DNA from: Seminavis robusta
Taxonomy: Eukaryota > Bacillariophyta > Bacillariophyceae > Naviculales > Naviculaceae
Reading direction: 5' to 3'
DNA: 64,000 nucleotides
NCBI GenBank assembly: GCA_903772945.1
Contig: CAICTM010000009.1
Coordinates: forward strand, 181,112 to 245,111
In this document: piece after piece, positions 22,588-33,889 of the stretch
Layout of the letters: each line of letters starts with the position of its first letter
Numbering within the stretch: the first letter of the stretch is position 1
The notes under the pieces: generated by a model
What the model was told of the DNA's origin: nothing
Seen by the model: only the letters and a program-made list of their open reading frames with translations
Databases searched by the model: none
Program-made: the position numbers and the translations under genes

Positions 22588-24947
22588 TCATTTCAGTTCT
22601 TGGTGGCTCTGTCCTTTTGATGCTGGATCTAACTGCTGTTGTTGCTGTGTACGAAGCAGTTCTGTGTATTTGCCTCCCATTCGCACTAGTTCATTATGAG
22701 TTCCCCGCTCGAGTACTTGCCCTTCATGCAAGACAATGATTTCATCACAATCCTGAACTGTACTCAAGCGGTGCGCTATGACAATTGTTGTGGTGTTCTT
22801 GCCAACCTCCTTGATGTTTCTCATAATATCCATTTCTGTTGCACTATCCAAAGAAGAAGTTGGTTCATCGCAAAACAGTATTGGAGCCCCCTTGAGAATG
22901 GCTCGAGCAATGGCGACTCTCTGCTTTTCTCCTATGAGATGAGAAGATTGAACGAAGGAATCAAATACCATTGATTGCATTGCACGTGAGTCTACATGCA
23001 AAACGGACACGCCAGCCAACACACAAGGTTCATCTCACTAACCTCCAGAAAGCTTGAGGCCTCGTTCCCCCACAACAGTATCGTATCCATTCGGAAATGA
23101 CAAGATAGTGTCGTGAATGCGAGCTTTTTTGGCAGCTTCCTCTACTTCCTCCCAAGTGGCATCCAAGTTTCCATAATGAATGTTGTATCCGATGCTTTCA
23201 TGAAAGAGTACGGTGTCCTGTGGGATGACAGCAATTGATCTCCGAATCGAATCGAGAGTCATGTCATCCAGAGAATGCCCTCCAAGAGTAATTTTGCCAA
23301 CATCGGGAGTGTAGAAACGGTATAGCAACCGTAGTAAGGTGCTCTTGCCTAGGCACAGAATAAATAAATAAATAAACAGAAGAAAGATTGCGGTGAGTTG
23401 TCAATTCATTGCTTGCAAGCAAAATTTCTCCAGCCCAGCAGCAAGGTTTGCTGGCACCCACCACAGCCAGAAGACCCAACAAGTGCCACTGTACTCCCCT
23501 CCCGAACATCTAATGTGGCTCCCTTGAGAATTTGCCGTTCTGCGGCGGTGGAAGGATACGAAAACTGAATGTCCTCGAAAGTAATGCTGGTTCCCATGGT
23601 GACAGGGTCGTATGTGATGGCAGTGTCCTTGTCCACAATCCGAGGTTTTTGATCCAGCAATTCATACATGTTTTCCATGTCAATAAAAGACTGTCGCACT
23701 TCGCGATACACCATACCAATGAAGAAGAGTGGGACCGAGAGCTGGAACAAGAGGCCATTGACCAGTACCAAATCACCCACAGTGGCTGTTCCTTCAAGGA
23801 CCTGTTGAGTTGTAAGCCACATGACTCCCGTCAAACCAACTGAGAAGATTGCTTGTTGTCCAAAATTCAACAAACTGAGTGAATTTTGTGCCTGCAAAGC
23901 AGCCTTTTGGTATCCTCGCAAGCTGGTTTCGTATCTGTTTCCTTCATGTTCGTGGTTTGTGAAGTAATTGACAGTTTCATAATTCAAAAGTGAGTCAACA
24001 ACTCTTCCACTGGCTTCGTTCTCGAGTTTGTTCATGTCCCTCCTGAATTGCGTTCTCCACTGTGTTATTCCCAGAGTGAATCCAACGTATCCCGCCACAG
24101 TTACCAGTACAATAGCACTGTGCATGGGTCCAAAGGAATAAGCCATCAATCCCGCCACTAGTGATACTTCAAAAATGGTAGGAAAAATGTGGAATACCAT
24201 GGCATTCAAAACAAATGTGATGGATCGGTTGCCTCGGTCCAAGACACGAGACAGTTGTCCAGTATTCCTCTCTAGGTGGTACTGCAGATCCATCTGATGA
24301 ACATGATCAAAAGTACGGCGACCCACTTTTCGAATAATATCTTGTGCAACATGAGCAAAGACAGCATTTCGTAGTTCTTGTAGTCCAGAGGCAGATGCCC
24401 TTGCAGTGCCATATCCCAATAGCAGCAGTACAGGAAGGCCAGTAGCTGCAACAGTGGGATCACTCATAAAAGCCTCGCTTAACGGCAGACTGTCCACCAG
24501 ATGCTTGAAGATATACGGTACTTGAATGGTCACAGCTTTTCCAGCCATCAGTAAACCCAGCGAACCCACAACTCTCTGTTTTCGAAGTGTGGCTCTAGCA
24601 ATTGTCTCCTTGTCATCTTTGTCAGGGTCAACGGAAGGCCACAGAAAATCAAACATTTGTTTGGCAATTCGTATTTCCAGCTTTGTTTCTTCTTCTTCTC
24701 CTGGAATCGGAACATTCTGTTTGCTGAGCTTATTGTAGTTCTTTGAATTCGACTTGTCCAGACCGCTGGCAGTAGTAGACAGCGCTCTCGTTGCAAGATC
24801 CCTGGTGAAATGGTTCCAACAAGGAATAGCAGAAGCTACACTGGGCACTCGAAGCCTCTTTCGACAAGCCGTGAATGAGGATGACAGGATCCTGTTACCT
24901 CCATTGCCATGGCCATAGCGAACAAGCTGTCTCGACAGGAGCATCAT
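22588..24947 (-). CDS. ATM1: Mitochondrial ABC transporter, ATM1/ABCB7 type
   Basis: Minus-strand exons 24947..23462, 23348..23043 and 22931..22588 give 711 residues. The introns are short; the first splits the Walker A codon (GSSGCG|KSTLL), the second splits the signature LSGG|EKQR. I chose ATG 24947 ([12 protein letters not shown]). The first 90 or so residues are Arg/Ser-rich with few acids, as in a mitochondrial presequence. Six transmembrane helices follow, with ATM1-typical [23 protein letters not shown] and [11 protein letters not shown]-like ([11 protein letters not shown]) segments. The nucleotide-binding domain has Walker A near 490-498, Q-loop [10 protein letters not shown], Walker B ILFCDEP and the H-loop IVIAHRLST. 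It is a half-transporter that dimerises and exports a glutathione-linked sulfur species for cytosolic Fe-S cluster assembly. Confidence 0.95.
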
Positions 24948-25251
24948 CGTCGTATCCACACGTAAAGTTTGAGGCTTGAGGCGGAAGATCAATTTTAATT
25001 GACGTAATCTCGATCCCTGCTCTTTAGAAAACCCGGATCCATTCGTTCTCGGGAACGGGAAAGAATCTGATGTGATAATCCATTGGTCGAAATCCCCAAA
25101 TTTGTGGAAGGGGCCCGGGGGCCTCTACTAGCTAGCTACTAGAGGTAGAGTGGGAGTTTTCTGCGGAAGCCGCAAATTTAAATTTTGGTGGGGGTGGGAG
25201 TCAAAAAGTGAAAGGAACCTTGCTCGAAGCGCCACTCATAATCCAGCTCGA

Positions 25252-26757
25252 ATGATGATGGACTATAGGAATCTCCGCCTCGCCATCTGCCTTGGAACCG
25301 TTGCGGCATCTCTCTTGGCAGCTGTACAATTCTGTTTTGTCTCCACTCCAACCAAAGTCCTTGTTGACAAGGCAGTGTCAGCTATCAAGAGCACTCCGAT
25401 CGCGACAGCGACTGAAGCAACCTTGAAGAACGGTGAGGATGGAGCACAACTGTTGGCCAGCTATGTATCCCAATCCAAGTCAAGCCCCATTCTAGAATAC
25501 ATTCGTCGACAACTAGACGATGAGAAGGAAAATGGTACTGCATCGTCCTACCAAAATTCCTACTGCGACCTGCAAGGTGGGGATTGGTGTCCAACAGGGA
25601 AGGATGCTTGGCAGCAAAAGGCTCCAGCTTTCATGGTATTGGGGGCCAAAAAAGCGGGCACGACATCTTTGTTTGCATCTCTTGTGCAGCATCCACAGAT
25701 CATCCCTGCTGTACGAAAGGAGACCTTATTCTTCTCCCCCCGACGTTTCAATTTCACAAGATACCTTGGAGAAGATGACAAGAAGGTAAAGGTTCAAACC
25801 ATCCGACAAGATTACTTGTCTCTGTTCCGACCAGATCCCTTGCAAAGAAAGGGAGAAGGCAAAGTTTCCTTTGATGCTACACCCGGCAATCTCTTGCATT
25901 GGGACACTGCAGCACGCCCCATCCTTTGCTCCTGTCCGTGGGTCAAGCTGCTAGTCATTGTCCGAAATCCGACCGATCGATTGTGGTCGAACTACAACTT
26001 CCATAAAGAACAAGTCACGAAACAGGAGGCCAAAAATGACACCAATAATAACTTCTATTCCTTTGAAGAGTACGTCCGGAATGAACTGCTGTTGATGACA
26101 AGGTATGGGCTTGTGGAGAAGAGTTCCCCTAGGACACAACAACAAGAACAAGAACAATCCACCACCACACGACTTCCCAGTCTCGACGATGCAGGCATGG
26201 CCAAGGCATGGTCGGCCTACACGGCGACCTGTCAGAGTGCGGTTGGGCGTGGTATGTATGTTCTCAACCTCTTGGGATGGTTCAAACAGTTGCGTCTGAT
26301 GGGACGTGATCCCAAGGATGCACTTCGGATTGTCCGACTGGAAGATTTGAAAGGCAATGACAAGGTAGCCTCTCAACTCCTGGAAGAAGTCACGGACTGG
26401 CTTGTGTTTGATGGGGGCGTGGCAGCATCAGACGGGGTGACGAAGCAACCACCAAAGAACAAAAAGCGCAGCTTTGTGCATTTTATGGAGACATACAAAC
26501 ACTCTGTTAAAAAACCAGTCCTATCGGAAACGACAAGATCCATGTTGGATGAGTTTTATGCCCCGTACAATGATCTTTTATCACGTTTGCTGGAGGATGA
26601 GCGTTGGTCTTATCGACGGGGAGAACAGGGTAAACAACAGGGTGAAGAGCCAGTGGTTTGGCCTCGAAATCTGGGAATCCGAAATGACGGGGATGAGGGT
26701 CCATTTTACCATCCAACGTCGTCAGGCCAATCGACAGGTATTTGCAGTTCGACATGA
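25252..26757 (+). CDS. Type II membrane sulfotransferase (HS/NDST-like)
   Basis: The first ATG of the frame is 25252 (MMMDYRNLRLAICLG), giving 501 residues. A single hydrophobic anchor, LAICLGTVAASLLAAVQFCF, lies close to the N-terminus, so the enzyme should sit in the Golgi with its catalytic part in the lumen. The PAPS 5'-phosphosulfate loop is GAKKAGTTSLFASL (about 131-142) and the 3'-phosphate site is VRNPTDRLWSNYNFH (about 237-251). A FSPRRFN segment follows the first motif. This pattern fits the Sulfotransfer_1 family that sulfates glycans using PAPS. Cys-rich CDLQGGDWCP precedes the domain. The C-terminal part, with FYAPYNDLLSRLL, is typical of the family. Target glycan unknown. Single-exon. 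Confidence 0.88.
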   Translation: MMMDYRNLRLAICLGTVAASLLAAVQFCFVSTPTKVLVDKAVSAIKSTPIATATEATLKNGEDGAQLLASYVSQSKSSPILEYIRRQLDDEKENGTASSYQNSYCDLQGGDWCPTGKDAWQQKAPAFMVLGAKKAGTTSLFASLVQHPQIIPAVRKETLFFSPRRFNFTRYLGEDDKKVKVQTIRQDYLSLFRPDPLQRKGEGKVSFDATPGNLLHWDTAARPILCSCPWVKLLVIVRNPTDRLWSNYNFHKEQVTKQEAKNDTNNNFYSFEEYVRNELLLMTRYGLVEKSSPRTQQQEQEQSTTTRLPSLDDAGMAKAWSAYTATCQSAVGRGMYVLNLLGWFKQLRLMGRDPKDALRIVRLEDLKGNDKVASQLLEEVTDWLVFDGGVAASDGVTKQPPKNKKRSFVHFMETYKHSVKKPVLSETTRSMLDEFYAPYNDLLSRLLEDERWSYRRGEQGKQQGEEPVVWPRNLGIRNDGDEGPFYHPTSSGQSTGICSST

Positions 26758-26924
26758 ATGAGCTGCTAGCAATTTTGATAGTTAGAGGTTGGCAAGAATG
26801 ACCTCGATGGTATTACCGTATATATTAATTGTCCTGGAATGACCGAGCCAAGCGTTGGCCTCGTCATCCAAGAAGTTTTAACTCTTGATTGTTTGATGGT
26901 ACGGTAGAGCATCACATAGATAGA

Positions 26925-27905
26925 TCAAATACCGCAGTGAATAAAAATAGGGTTGACCTTCAGCAAATAGTAGTATAGAGAGTCGAGATCACTAGTTGGC
27001 AGTTGTTCGAGTATCCTCTGTAGTGGTTGATGTTCATGTTGATGTTGATGTCGATGTTGATGATATAGAGTCTGAAACCATTGCTTGCGTTGTCGATTTA
27101 ATTTGCAGTGATAGTCCATAGAGTCTTGTAGTGAGTGTCTCCTGCAGCACGAGGATTGAATGGCAATGCGACGAATGTTCCAATTGCGTTTCGCACTTTG
27201 GACAAAGGCCTGGTAGAGTTTGTCTTGATTGACTAGTAGTGGATTGTGTGTGCTGTATGTGCAGTGATCAAACTCCAAACAAGAGAGAGACGGATGGTTT
27301 TGTAGTTGCTGAGCGAGTGGTTCCACCAAGTCTTGTTGGTCTGGAGTGACAGTCGTCAGAGACAAGTGTGCCATGTAAAACTTGATCTTTTCCATTTGTT
27401 TGGCTTGCTGCAACCACTGAGTGACGATCCAAATTGGAAACACATACACATCTTCGTCCTCACAAATGTCCGAGAGACAAATCTCTTTCAAGTGGGGCAA
27501 GTGGCCCACTTGCAGCAAAATTTGATTGAGCCTGGTCTTCATGTCCAATGGGTTATTTTGAGTTGGAGTTGGAGCAGCCGTTGGAGTCGAAGTAGTGATG
27601 GTGATTGTGACTCGAGTGATATAAGTGTTTCCTTTCCATGCTCGTTTCCATTGATCCAGAAAAGAGTGACAGTCTTTTAGAGTTGCGAGGTCATCGCAGT
27701 CAATGTAGAGTCGAAAATGGTCTTGTCGGTGAAACTGTATGGTTTCCATCAGGTCTTTCAACGAACAATGATCAGCATTGGCGCCGCCAAAGAATCCATG
27801 TTGACGAGTAGTCACTGACTTTCTCCTCTGAAACAACGTCATCAACGCCGACAGCCATTCGGACAAGAGGCGGCGTCCATGGCTCCACCAAAACAAGACA
27901 GTCAT
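26925..27905 (-). CDS. LRR-like protein of unknown function
   Basis: The ATG at 27905 gives 326 residues without introns. The middle has irregular leucine-rich steps such as LGHLPHLKEICLSDI-type (VGHLPHLKEICLSD), QQAKQMEKIKFYMAHLSL and NHPSLSCLEFDHC, which resemble degenerate LRR units frequent in diatom genomes. A HQHRHQHQHEHQP stretch lies near the C-terminus. A Thr/Pro linker (TSTPTAAPTPTQ) separates the N-terminal part. I see no signal peptide and no catalytic motif. The start is close to a divergent plus-strand channel gene. Family-level call only. Confidence 0.6.
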   Translation of the reverse strand: MTVLFWWSHGRRLLSEWLSALMTLFQRRKSVTTRQHGFFGGANADHCSLKDLMETIQFHRQDHFRLYIDCDDLATLKDCHSFLDQWKRAWKGNTYITRVTITITTSTPTAAPTPTQNNPLDMKTRLNQILLQVGHLPHLKEICLSDICEDEDVYVFPIWIVTQWLQQAKQMEKIKFYMAHLSLTTVTPDQQDLVEPLAQQLQNHPSLSCLEFDHCTYSTHNPLLVNQDKLYQAFVQSAKRNWNIRRIAIQSSCCRRHSLQDSMDYHCKLNRQRKQWFQTLYHQHRHQHQHEHQPLQRILEQLPTSDLDSLYYYLLKVNPIFIHCGI

Positions 27906-28412
27906 GCTGAAAACTAGCTAGTCTACACAAAGCACTCGATCGAAAGCAGTGAAGAGATGAATGGAGGGATGCCGCTGTGTCTGGCTGTGCAGAGCTCAAT
28001 GGCACACCGGCAACGAAAATGGAACGATTGTAGAAAAATCCTCAACGGCAGGCAAGGCCTTTGGGTGTGCGTGTGACAGGCCACCATTTCTCCGAGTGCT
28101 CTTTGGTCATTGGCCGATTTTTTGCACGATTGGGAAATGACGTCAGACTCGCCTCATTTTTTCGATCATCAAATTCTATGATATCTTTATTTGTCGATCG
28201 AACATTGAAGCCGACTGGCCGAGAATCGAATCTCAATCGAATCAGAATCGAGAAGGCAAATCCTACCGCTATCCTTTTGCCACCCTCATCTATGACATAC
28301 AGTGAGCGGCTACAGGTCAAGAAATGCATCCATGGCAGAATCATATTCAGCAACCAACTCGCTATTAATAGCTAGTTACTACTAGTACTGGTACGAGTAG
28401 GCAAGAGAGACC
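27906..28412. promoter_or_regulatory. Divergent promoter region, LRR-like gene and channel B
   Basis: 507 bp between two head-to-head starts. I see no recognisable binding site beyond TACTAGTACTGGTACG just upstream of the plus-strand ATG. Confidence 0.4.
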
Positions 28413-31400
28413 ATGAAGACTGATCAAGAAGATTCTGCAGAAGAAGCCATGCCGGCAAGGCCCAGCACTCGAGTCAGCTTTGTGGGACAAGAACAACCGC
28501 TACAGGCGACCATTCCTGCACACAACAGGAGTCCTGCGAGTAGTCCAACTAGAGTTGGCGCTGCTTCCGTCCGCCAGAGTTTGACAATCAACGATGTCTT
28601 GGGAAATAATAGTCAGACTACTAGTATTGCCAGTTCCAGTTCGACAACTCAAGGTCCCACAGAACACGAAGTCGTCACCAAAATCCTCAAATCGGTCGAA
28701 ACTCTGGATGTAAATGAAGGACAACCTCAACTGGATCAAGAAACCACACAGCTGTTGGCAGATATCATTCAAGAGGATCTCAAGGCTCGATCATCCACCA
28801 ATCAAAAACATGACGAACCACAAGATCCCGAGTTGGTGCCTCTCAATCCTACCAATACTAATACCAATACCAATACTAATACCAATAGCAGCAATCCAGG
28901 CGTACGCGTCTCGGTCATGACCACCGAAACATACGCCGCCAGACCTGCCGGTACTCCACACAAAAAGATGCATCGAAAATCAGAAAGTGTCGAACAACAA
29001 TTGTTTGGGTTGACGGCGGCTCTGGGGATGATGGATTCAAGATCGTCCTCCAGAAGAGGCAGTGAAAACTTTTTACACGACAACACGAGTAGTGACAGAC
29101 TCGCCAAAACTGCCAATGTGCTCTCGGATCATGCCAAGAAACAAGCCGAAATGGACCTGGAAGCAGCAAACAGCAACAACAATAATACTGATGCAGGCGA
29201 ATCGGGACAAGATAACGACAACGGCAAGAACAATGATCCTTTGCATCGAATGTTGCGAATCTTACGCGTCGAAATGACCGATGAAATGGAAGACAATTGG
29301 GACGTTTTCAAAGAATTTCTTGATTCCAGAAAGGATTACCGAAAAAAGTTTGCCAGAAAGCTGGGGTTGTACATCATGCTGCCGTCCTTGGCATTGGCCA
29401 TTCTCCTATACCATGTCGGTGGCACTCCCACGGTACATGGCAGCGACAAGACTGCCTCCTTTTCATGGCTGTTTCTATTCTTTGGAGTGCGACAAGCAAT
29501 TACCTACACCATGGCATTGGCCACTCAATCGCTCATCATTGACTACATCGTCCTCCGCACTAGAACGCTACTGAAATGGCTCGGTCCCATTGTCACGCTA
29601 TTCTTTGTGCAATCGCGGGGATGGCCCTTTATTGCCACCTTTTGGGGCTTGTACAATCTGATACTCAATGCAGGCTCTTCCGGCTTTGCCAACAATTGGT
29701 TGTTTTGGCAAAGTACTTTTAATGTCTTCAACAGCTCAAACCCCAGTGGGGGAATCCCCGGCAGCTACGCCAATTATCTATTTATTGCGCTCTTTATTGT
29801 GGTCGGCCTCTCGGTCTCGATTAAACGAGTCATTGTCTCCGTGGCGCTGGGAAGGCAAACGTTTGCACACTTTGGAGATGAACTCGCGGCCAACATGAGG
29901 AACATGGTAAGTATAGTATACGAACGACATCAGAGGACGGATCACGGGAAGTTTAAAAGTCACGCCTTTCACTGAAGCTCATGCCAATTGAAATGTTCTC
30001 TCCAGGTTCTGGTCGGGATGATCGCGGCGCTGGCGAAGAGAATTGAAAAGGAACATGTGAAAAGTGCTGATGAGCCTTCAGAGCCTTCAGAGCCTTCAGC
30101 CGCACTCGGTACTAGGACGTCAGGAGGGCAAGATGGAACGAAACTGCAGGCTCTGGTGGAGGAAGAGGCGGAAGCAAACGAAAAGCATTTGAGCAGCACA
30201 AAAGATACAAACGCAGTGGATGCGGCCAAGACGTTCATCGAAAATCACACGACAACCGTCCAACGATCTCCCCCACGACCATCCTTGAGGGACAGCAGCA
30301 AGGACGAAGCTGGGAGCACTGCAGGCTTTACTCATTCGATGCATCTTCAGCTCACTGAACTTCTTGACTCCTGGGAAGAACCAGAGGGTGTCAAGACGAA
30401 AACAGTGAAAAAGATCACGATTGGATCCGTATTGCAATTTAAGCAGTCTCTTACTTTGATGTCTGCCAAGTATCCATTCTCTCCTGGTAAGTTTCCATGC
30501 CTTCAAGTCAGTATGGCTTGCAATCACCACTTGCACAAACTGAAACCTTTCCTGGCTAGCGTTTGGGATTGCGGATTCACGTGAAGCATGCATTAATGCT
30601 GCTCAAGAAGTGTACGATCGACTGATGCTTCGTACTCCTGGTGCCCTCGAGCTTCCGTTCGAGACTCTTGCTCTAGTAGCCAAGGATGGAGAACATGAGT
30701 TTGACGAAGAAATGGCCAAGGAACTGATCAAAATCTTTCGACCTGACCGTGCCGGGAACTTGACAAAGCTGGACTTTGTTCGGTCAATCGATGAAATTTA
30801 CAAGTCAATTCGTCTTCTCACTGCCAACATTAGCAACAGCCGTCACACGGATGCCGCTGTGGAATCAATCATCAACTGTGTCTTTTGGTTCTTCATTGTA
30901 ACTTTTGTGATGCAGGAACTAGGCATGGATCCGTGGGCCATGTTGGTTTCCCTGTCGACAATCTTCATTACGTTTTCCTTCATGTTTGGCAGTACCGCGT
31001 CAGTAAAAGTTGTCAGCAGGGGAGTGCTGCCATCCTTGTTGTCTCTCACAATAGTTCTTCCTTGCTCCCTCAATTTCAGGTCGAAGTACTTTGACGTGAG
31101 TCCGAATTGATTGACCTCCATCATGAATGTTTTGGTCCAAGCAAAAGCATTCACTCACTACATTTTCTACCCAAAATGACACCAGGGGATGTTGTTTGTT
31201 TTGTTGCAGCGCCCTTATGGTGTGTCTGAAGCTAGCTAGCTTGTCTCGGTGTGATTCTTGAGTGGCCGAATCTGACGTGTAACTCTCGCTGTATCTTCTT
31301 TCCAGGTGTTGGCGACCGCATCCACTTTTCGAATCCCGACACAGACACGAGCATAGATGGGTCCTCAGGTACGAAGAGAAAACCAGATGTTGGCCGCTCT

Positions 31401-32044
31401 GTTCTGTCTCTCGGTGGACGTGTTGTTCTCTCATTCCTGTTTGCCCTTTTAGGATGGATTGTGGAGGAGCTATCTCTGCATACAACCTCAGTGTACTGGG
31501 GTGCCACCAATGAAAGGGCCACTATATCAAATGGTGCCCTGTCAAACTATCGTGTGATCAACTCTGCCCGTTCACCCAACGCAACAATCTATGTCAACAT
31601 GAAGTTTGCAGTAGACACAGCTTATGATAAAATTGAAACATTCAGGGCAGCCACTGAGCAGTTCCTAAAGGACAGGCCAAGGTGAGTGCATGAGAGAAGA
31701 GGTGATGCTCCAAACGTTGTATGCACCGCACCTCCTCATCCTTGCTTCTGTTGGCTGCCAACAGAGAATGGGTTGGGTTCGTGGGCTTTCGTCCCACTGA
31801 AGTAGCAGTAGACCGAGGGTACACCAACTATGTGACCATTGCACAGCACCGACAATCGTGGCAGAATGTTGGAGCGATTCTTTCGAGTAAGGCAGTGCTG
31901 ATCAAATTTCTGATGGAGGTAGCAAAGCAACTTGACATGAGATATTCATCTCCGCCGTTGCCTGTGGAGCTTGCGTTCCAAGGACGCGAAGGGAACTCTG
32001 GTGAGCTGTCACCAGCCAACATTGCATCAGTTCTAGCTGAGTAA
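28413..32044 (+). CDS. MscS-like mechanosensitive ion channel, paralogue B (8 exons)
   Basis: Exons 28413..29906, 30006..30486, 30560..30998, 31080..31095, 31186..31219, 31306..31368, 31453..31681 and 31765..32044 total 3,036 nt, or 1,011 residues. One exon is only 16 nt, with donor GTGAGT and acceptor TTTCAG; it encodes SKYFD. The cytosolic N-terminus has a polymorphic-looking (NT)n tract (28850-28895). Membrane helices include LGLYIMLPSLALAILLYHVG and VRQAITYTMALATQSLIIDYIV. The EF-hand-like loop is FRPDRAGNLTKLDF, weaker than in A and C. The pore region STIFITFSFMFG and QRPYGVGDRIHF, then VYWGATNERATIS and REWVGFVGFRPTEV, match the MscS core. Here the segment PAFGIADSRE is continuous, whereas A and C interrupt it with an 11-nt exon and two introns. 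Confidence 0.9.
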
Positions 32045-32160
32045 AAACAACGGCGACAGTCAAATAAATAGAATCTAGAATCTGATATTGATTGGTAGGC
32101 AGTGTGTCACTACAGTCTATCTATATCTTCCTCCTGTGATTACACTAGTACTGGTACTGC
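32045..32160. terminator. Shared 3' region of convergent channel B and TruB genes
   Basis: Only 116 bp separate the two convergent stop codons. The two transcripts probably overlap or end back to back here. AAATAAATAGAAT near 32064 could serve as a poly(A) signal for the plus-strand gene. Confidence 0.35.
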
Positions 32161-33270
32161 CTATCTTTGGGCATTGAACTTGCTGATTGCATCATAAATG
32201 TTGTCAGGTGACCACTCATCTCTGGGGAGAGCTGTGTCTTGTGTGAATTGTCCTTGTTTGGTTCGTTCTAGAGATGTCATGGTAGCGACCGAGTCCAAAT
32301 CATAGGCAATATCCCGAATGAGTGACCTGACATAGGTTCCTCCCCCACATTCCATGTCAATGGAAAAGTTGGGACCATCCATGTGCAGGAGTTTGAGTGA
32401 ATGAACCGTTACTTGTCTTGGCTCAATCTTTAGATCTTCCTGAGACACTCCCTGTCTGGCTTGTTCGTAGAGTCGTTTTCCATTTCTGCGGATGGCACTA
32501 AATATGGGTGGTACTTGTTGTATATCCCCCACAAACTTGGGTAGAGTGTTTTGTTCTAGATCCTCCAGTGTAATGTGCTCAAAGGGTGCTCGTTGCGTGA
32601 TGTTTGCTATGGGGTCCATGTCCAAGGTGTTGGTTTCGAATCCGAATTCTCCAGTTGCCAAGTATCGTTTGGATCCTGTCAAGTAGGACTGCAATTCTTT
32701 GGTGCCTTTGCCTACTCCAACGACGAGTACTCCTGTGGCGAGTGGGTCGAGTGTACCGCCGTGTCCGACCTTGATGATTCGACTCTTGTTGCGTCTGGAT
32801 CCCACCCTGACGGGCTTGGCTCCTCTTTCTCTAGCATCCCGTTCCAACATTTTTCGAACAAACGAAACCACATCACTGGATGTCCAATCTAGAGGCTTGA
32901 TGACGGAAAAGAGTCCTTCGGCACGATACAAGGGCACCTGGACAGCGCCATCATCCTTTGTACTACTAGTACTGCCAGTTGCCTTGGTGCTACTAAAGAG
33001 AGCAGAGCTGGTTGGACGGATCATCTTCCGCATCCTACCATTCCACAAGATGGGTCTACTCGTCGACGTACCACTAGTACTAGTAATAGGAGCAACCGGT
33101 AGGACAACATGCTGAAAGGCTCTTGTCGAAGCGACCATCCAGGAAATCGTCATGATGAACATCATTCGAAAGAAGCCAGTTCCACACAAGATGCTACGCG
33201 TACTTGAGGCATCCCTTCTTTTGCAAGTGCTGTTCAGGTTTGTCCTGCGAGTATCAGCACCAGCGAGCAT
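32161..33270 (-). CDS. tRNA pseudouridine-55 synthase, TruB family, probably organellar
   Basis: ATG 33270 gives 369 residues in one exon. The catalytic Asp is D175 in KVGHGGTLDPLATGVL, which is diagnostic of TruB. Other family blocks are GLFSVIKPLDWTSSDVV, SKRYLATGEFGFETNTLD, QVPPIFSAIRRNGKRLYEQARQG and CGGGTYVRSLIRDIAYDL. The first 110 residues are Ser/Thr/Arg-rich with a short hydrophobic stretch FFRMMFIMTISWMVAST before AFQ, suggestive of a plastid or mitochondrial leader (an AFQ/ASTRAF site resembles the ASAFAP motif). TruB converts U55 in the T loop of tRNA. The usual C-terminal PUA domain is not visible; the protein ends shortly after the catalytic domain. Confidence 0.93.
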   Translation of the reverse strand: MLAGADTRRTNLNSTCKRRDASSTRSILCGTGFFRMMFIMTISWMVASTRAFQHVVLPVAPITSTSGTSTSRPILWNGRMRKMIRPTSSALFSSTKATGSTSSTKDDGAVQVPLYRAEGLFSVIKPLDWTSSDVVSFVRKMLERDARERGAKPVRVGSRRNKSRIIKVGHGGTLDPLATGVLVVGVGKGTKELQSYLTGSKRYLATGEFGFETNTLDMDPIANITQRAPFEHITLEDLEQNTLPKFVGDIQQVPPIFSAIRRNGKRLYEQARQGVSQEDLKIEPRQVTVHSLKLLHMDGPNFSIDMECGGGTYVRSLIRDIAYDLDSVATMTSLERTKQGQFTQDTALPRDEWSPDNIYDAISKFNAQR

Positions 33271-33889
33271 GGTAGTCTACTATTAGTCGAGTACAGTAGT
33301 AGAGTGGTTGACGGAGCAGTATCTTTCACCTTGCCATGCTATGGTCCAGGCAGTTGCATGTTAGGACGATTTGATGGCTGCGAGTGGCTTTCAAGAATAT
33401 TCGATGTGCTTTCGATTTGTCAGCATTTGCTTGATCAGTCGAATCGATTCGAAATGATTCAAGCCAAGCTTTTTGTCAACCCCTTCCGCAATTTGTCCCC
33501 CAACAAAACTGTTCCGCCAGTTTTGACGGAACAGTCTTTCAAGTACAGATTTCTTTCCTGACCTGCTTCCGGGTCTGACGTCACTCCATCTCGTCACAGC
33601 GCGCGCAGCCGCTCTCATTATGCATACATGTATTCTTTCAAGGATCTTTTTGCCGGAACAGTTAGATTGTTGCTGGTGAGGCCGGAGTTGCACCTTGTGG
33701 TGGAGGCATAGAGTTCCAAGCCTCCCTACCAGTATCAATCATCATCATCTATCTGAGAAGGCATCTTTAGAAGATCTTATCTGTAGGTATCCTTGTATTG
33801 TTTGACATTGGGTTCATTCATTATCTTGCAGTTCAGCCTACTTTTTGCTTGCTTGCCAGCTCTAGAGAGCAGGGTAAGCAATTGCAAAG
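33271..33889. promoter_or_regulatory. Divergent promoter region, TruB and channel C
   Basis: 619 bp between divergent starts. GCGCGCAGCCGC near 33601 is GC-rich, and an imperfect AACTGTTCCG / CGGAACAG pair lies at about 33507-33533. No gene. Confidence 0.4.
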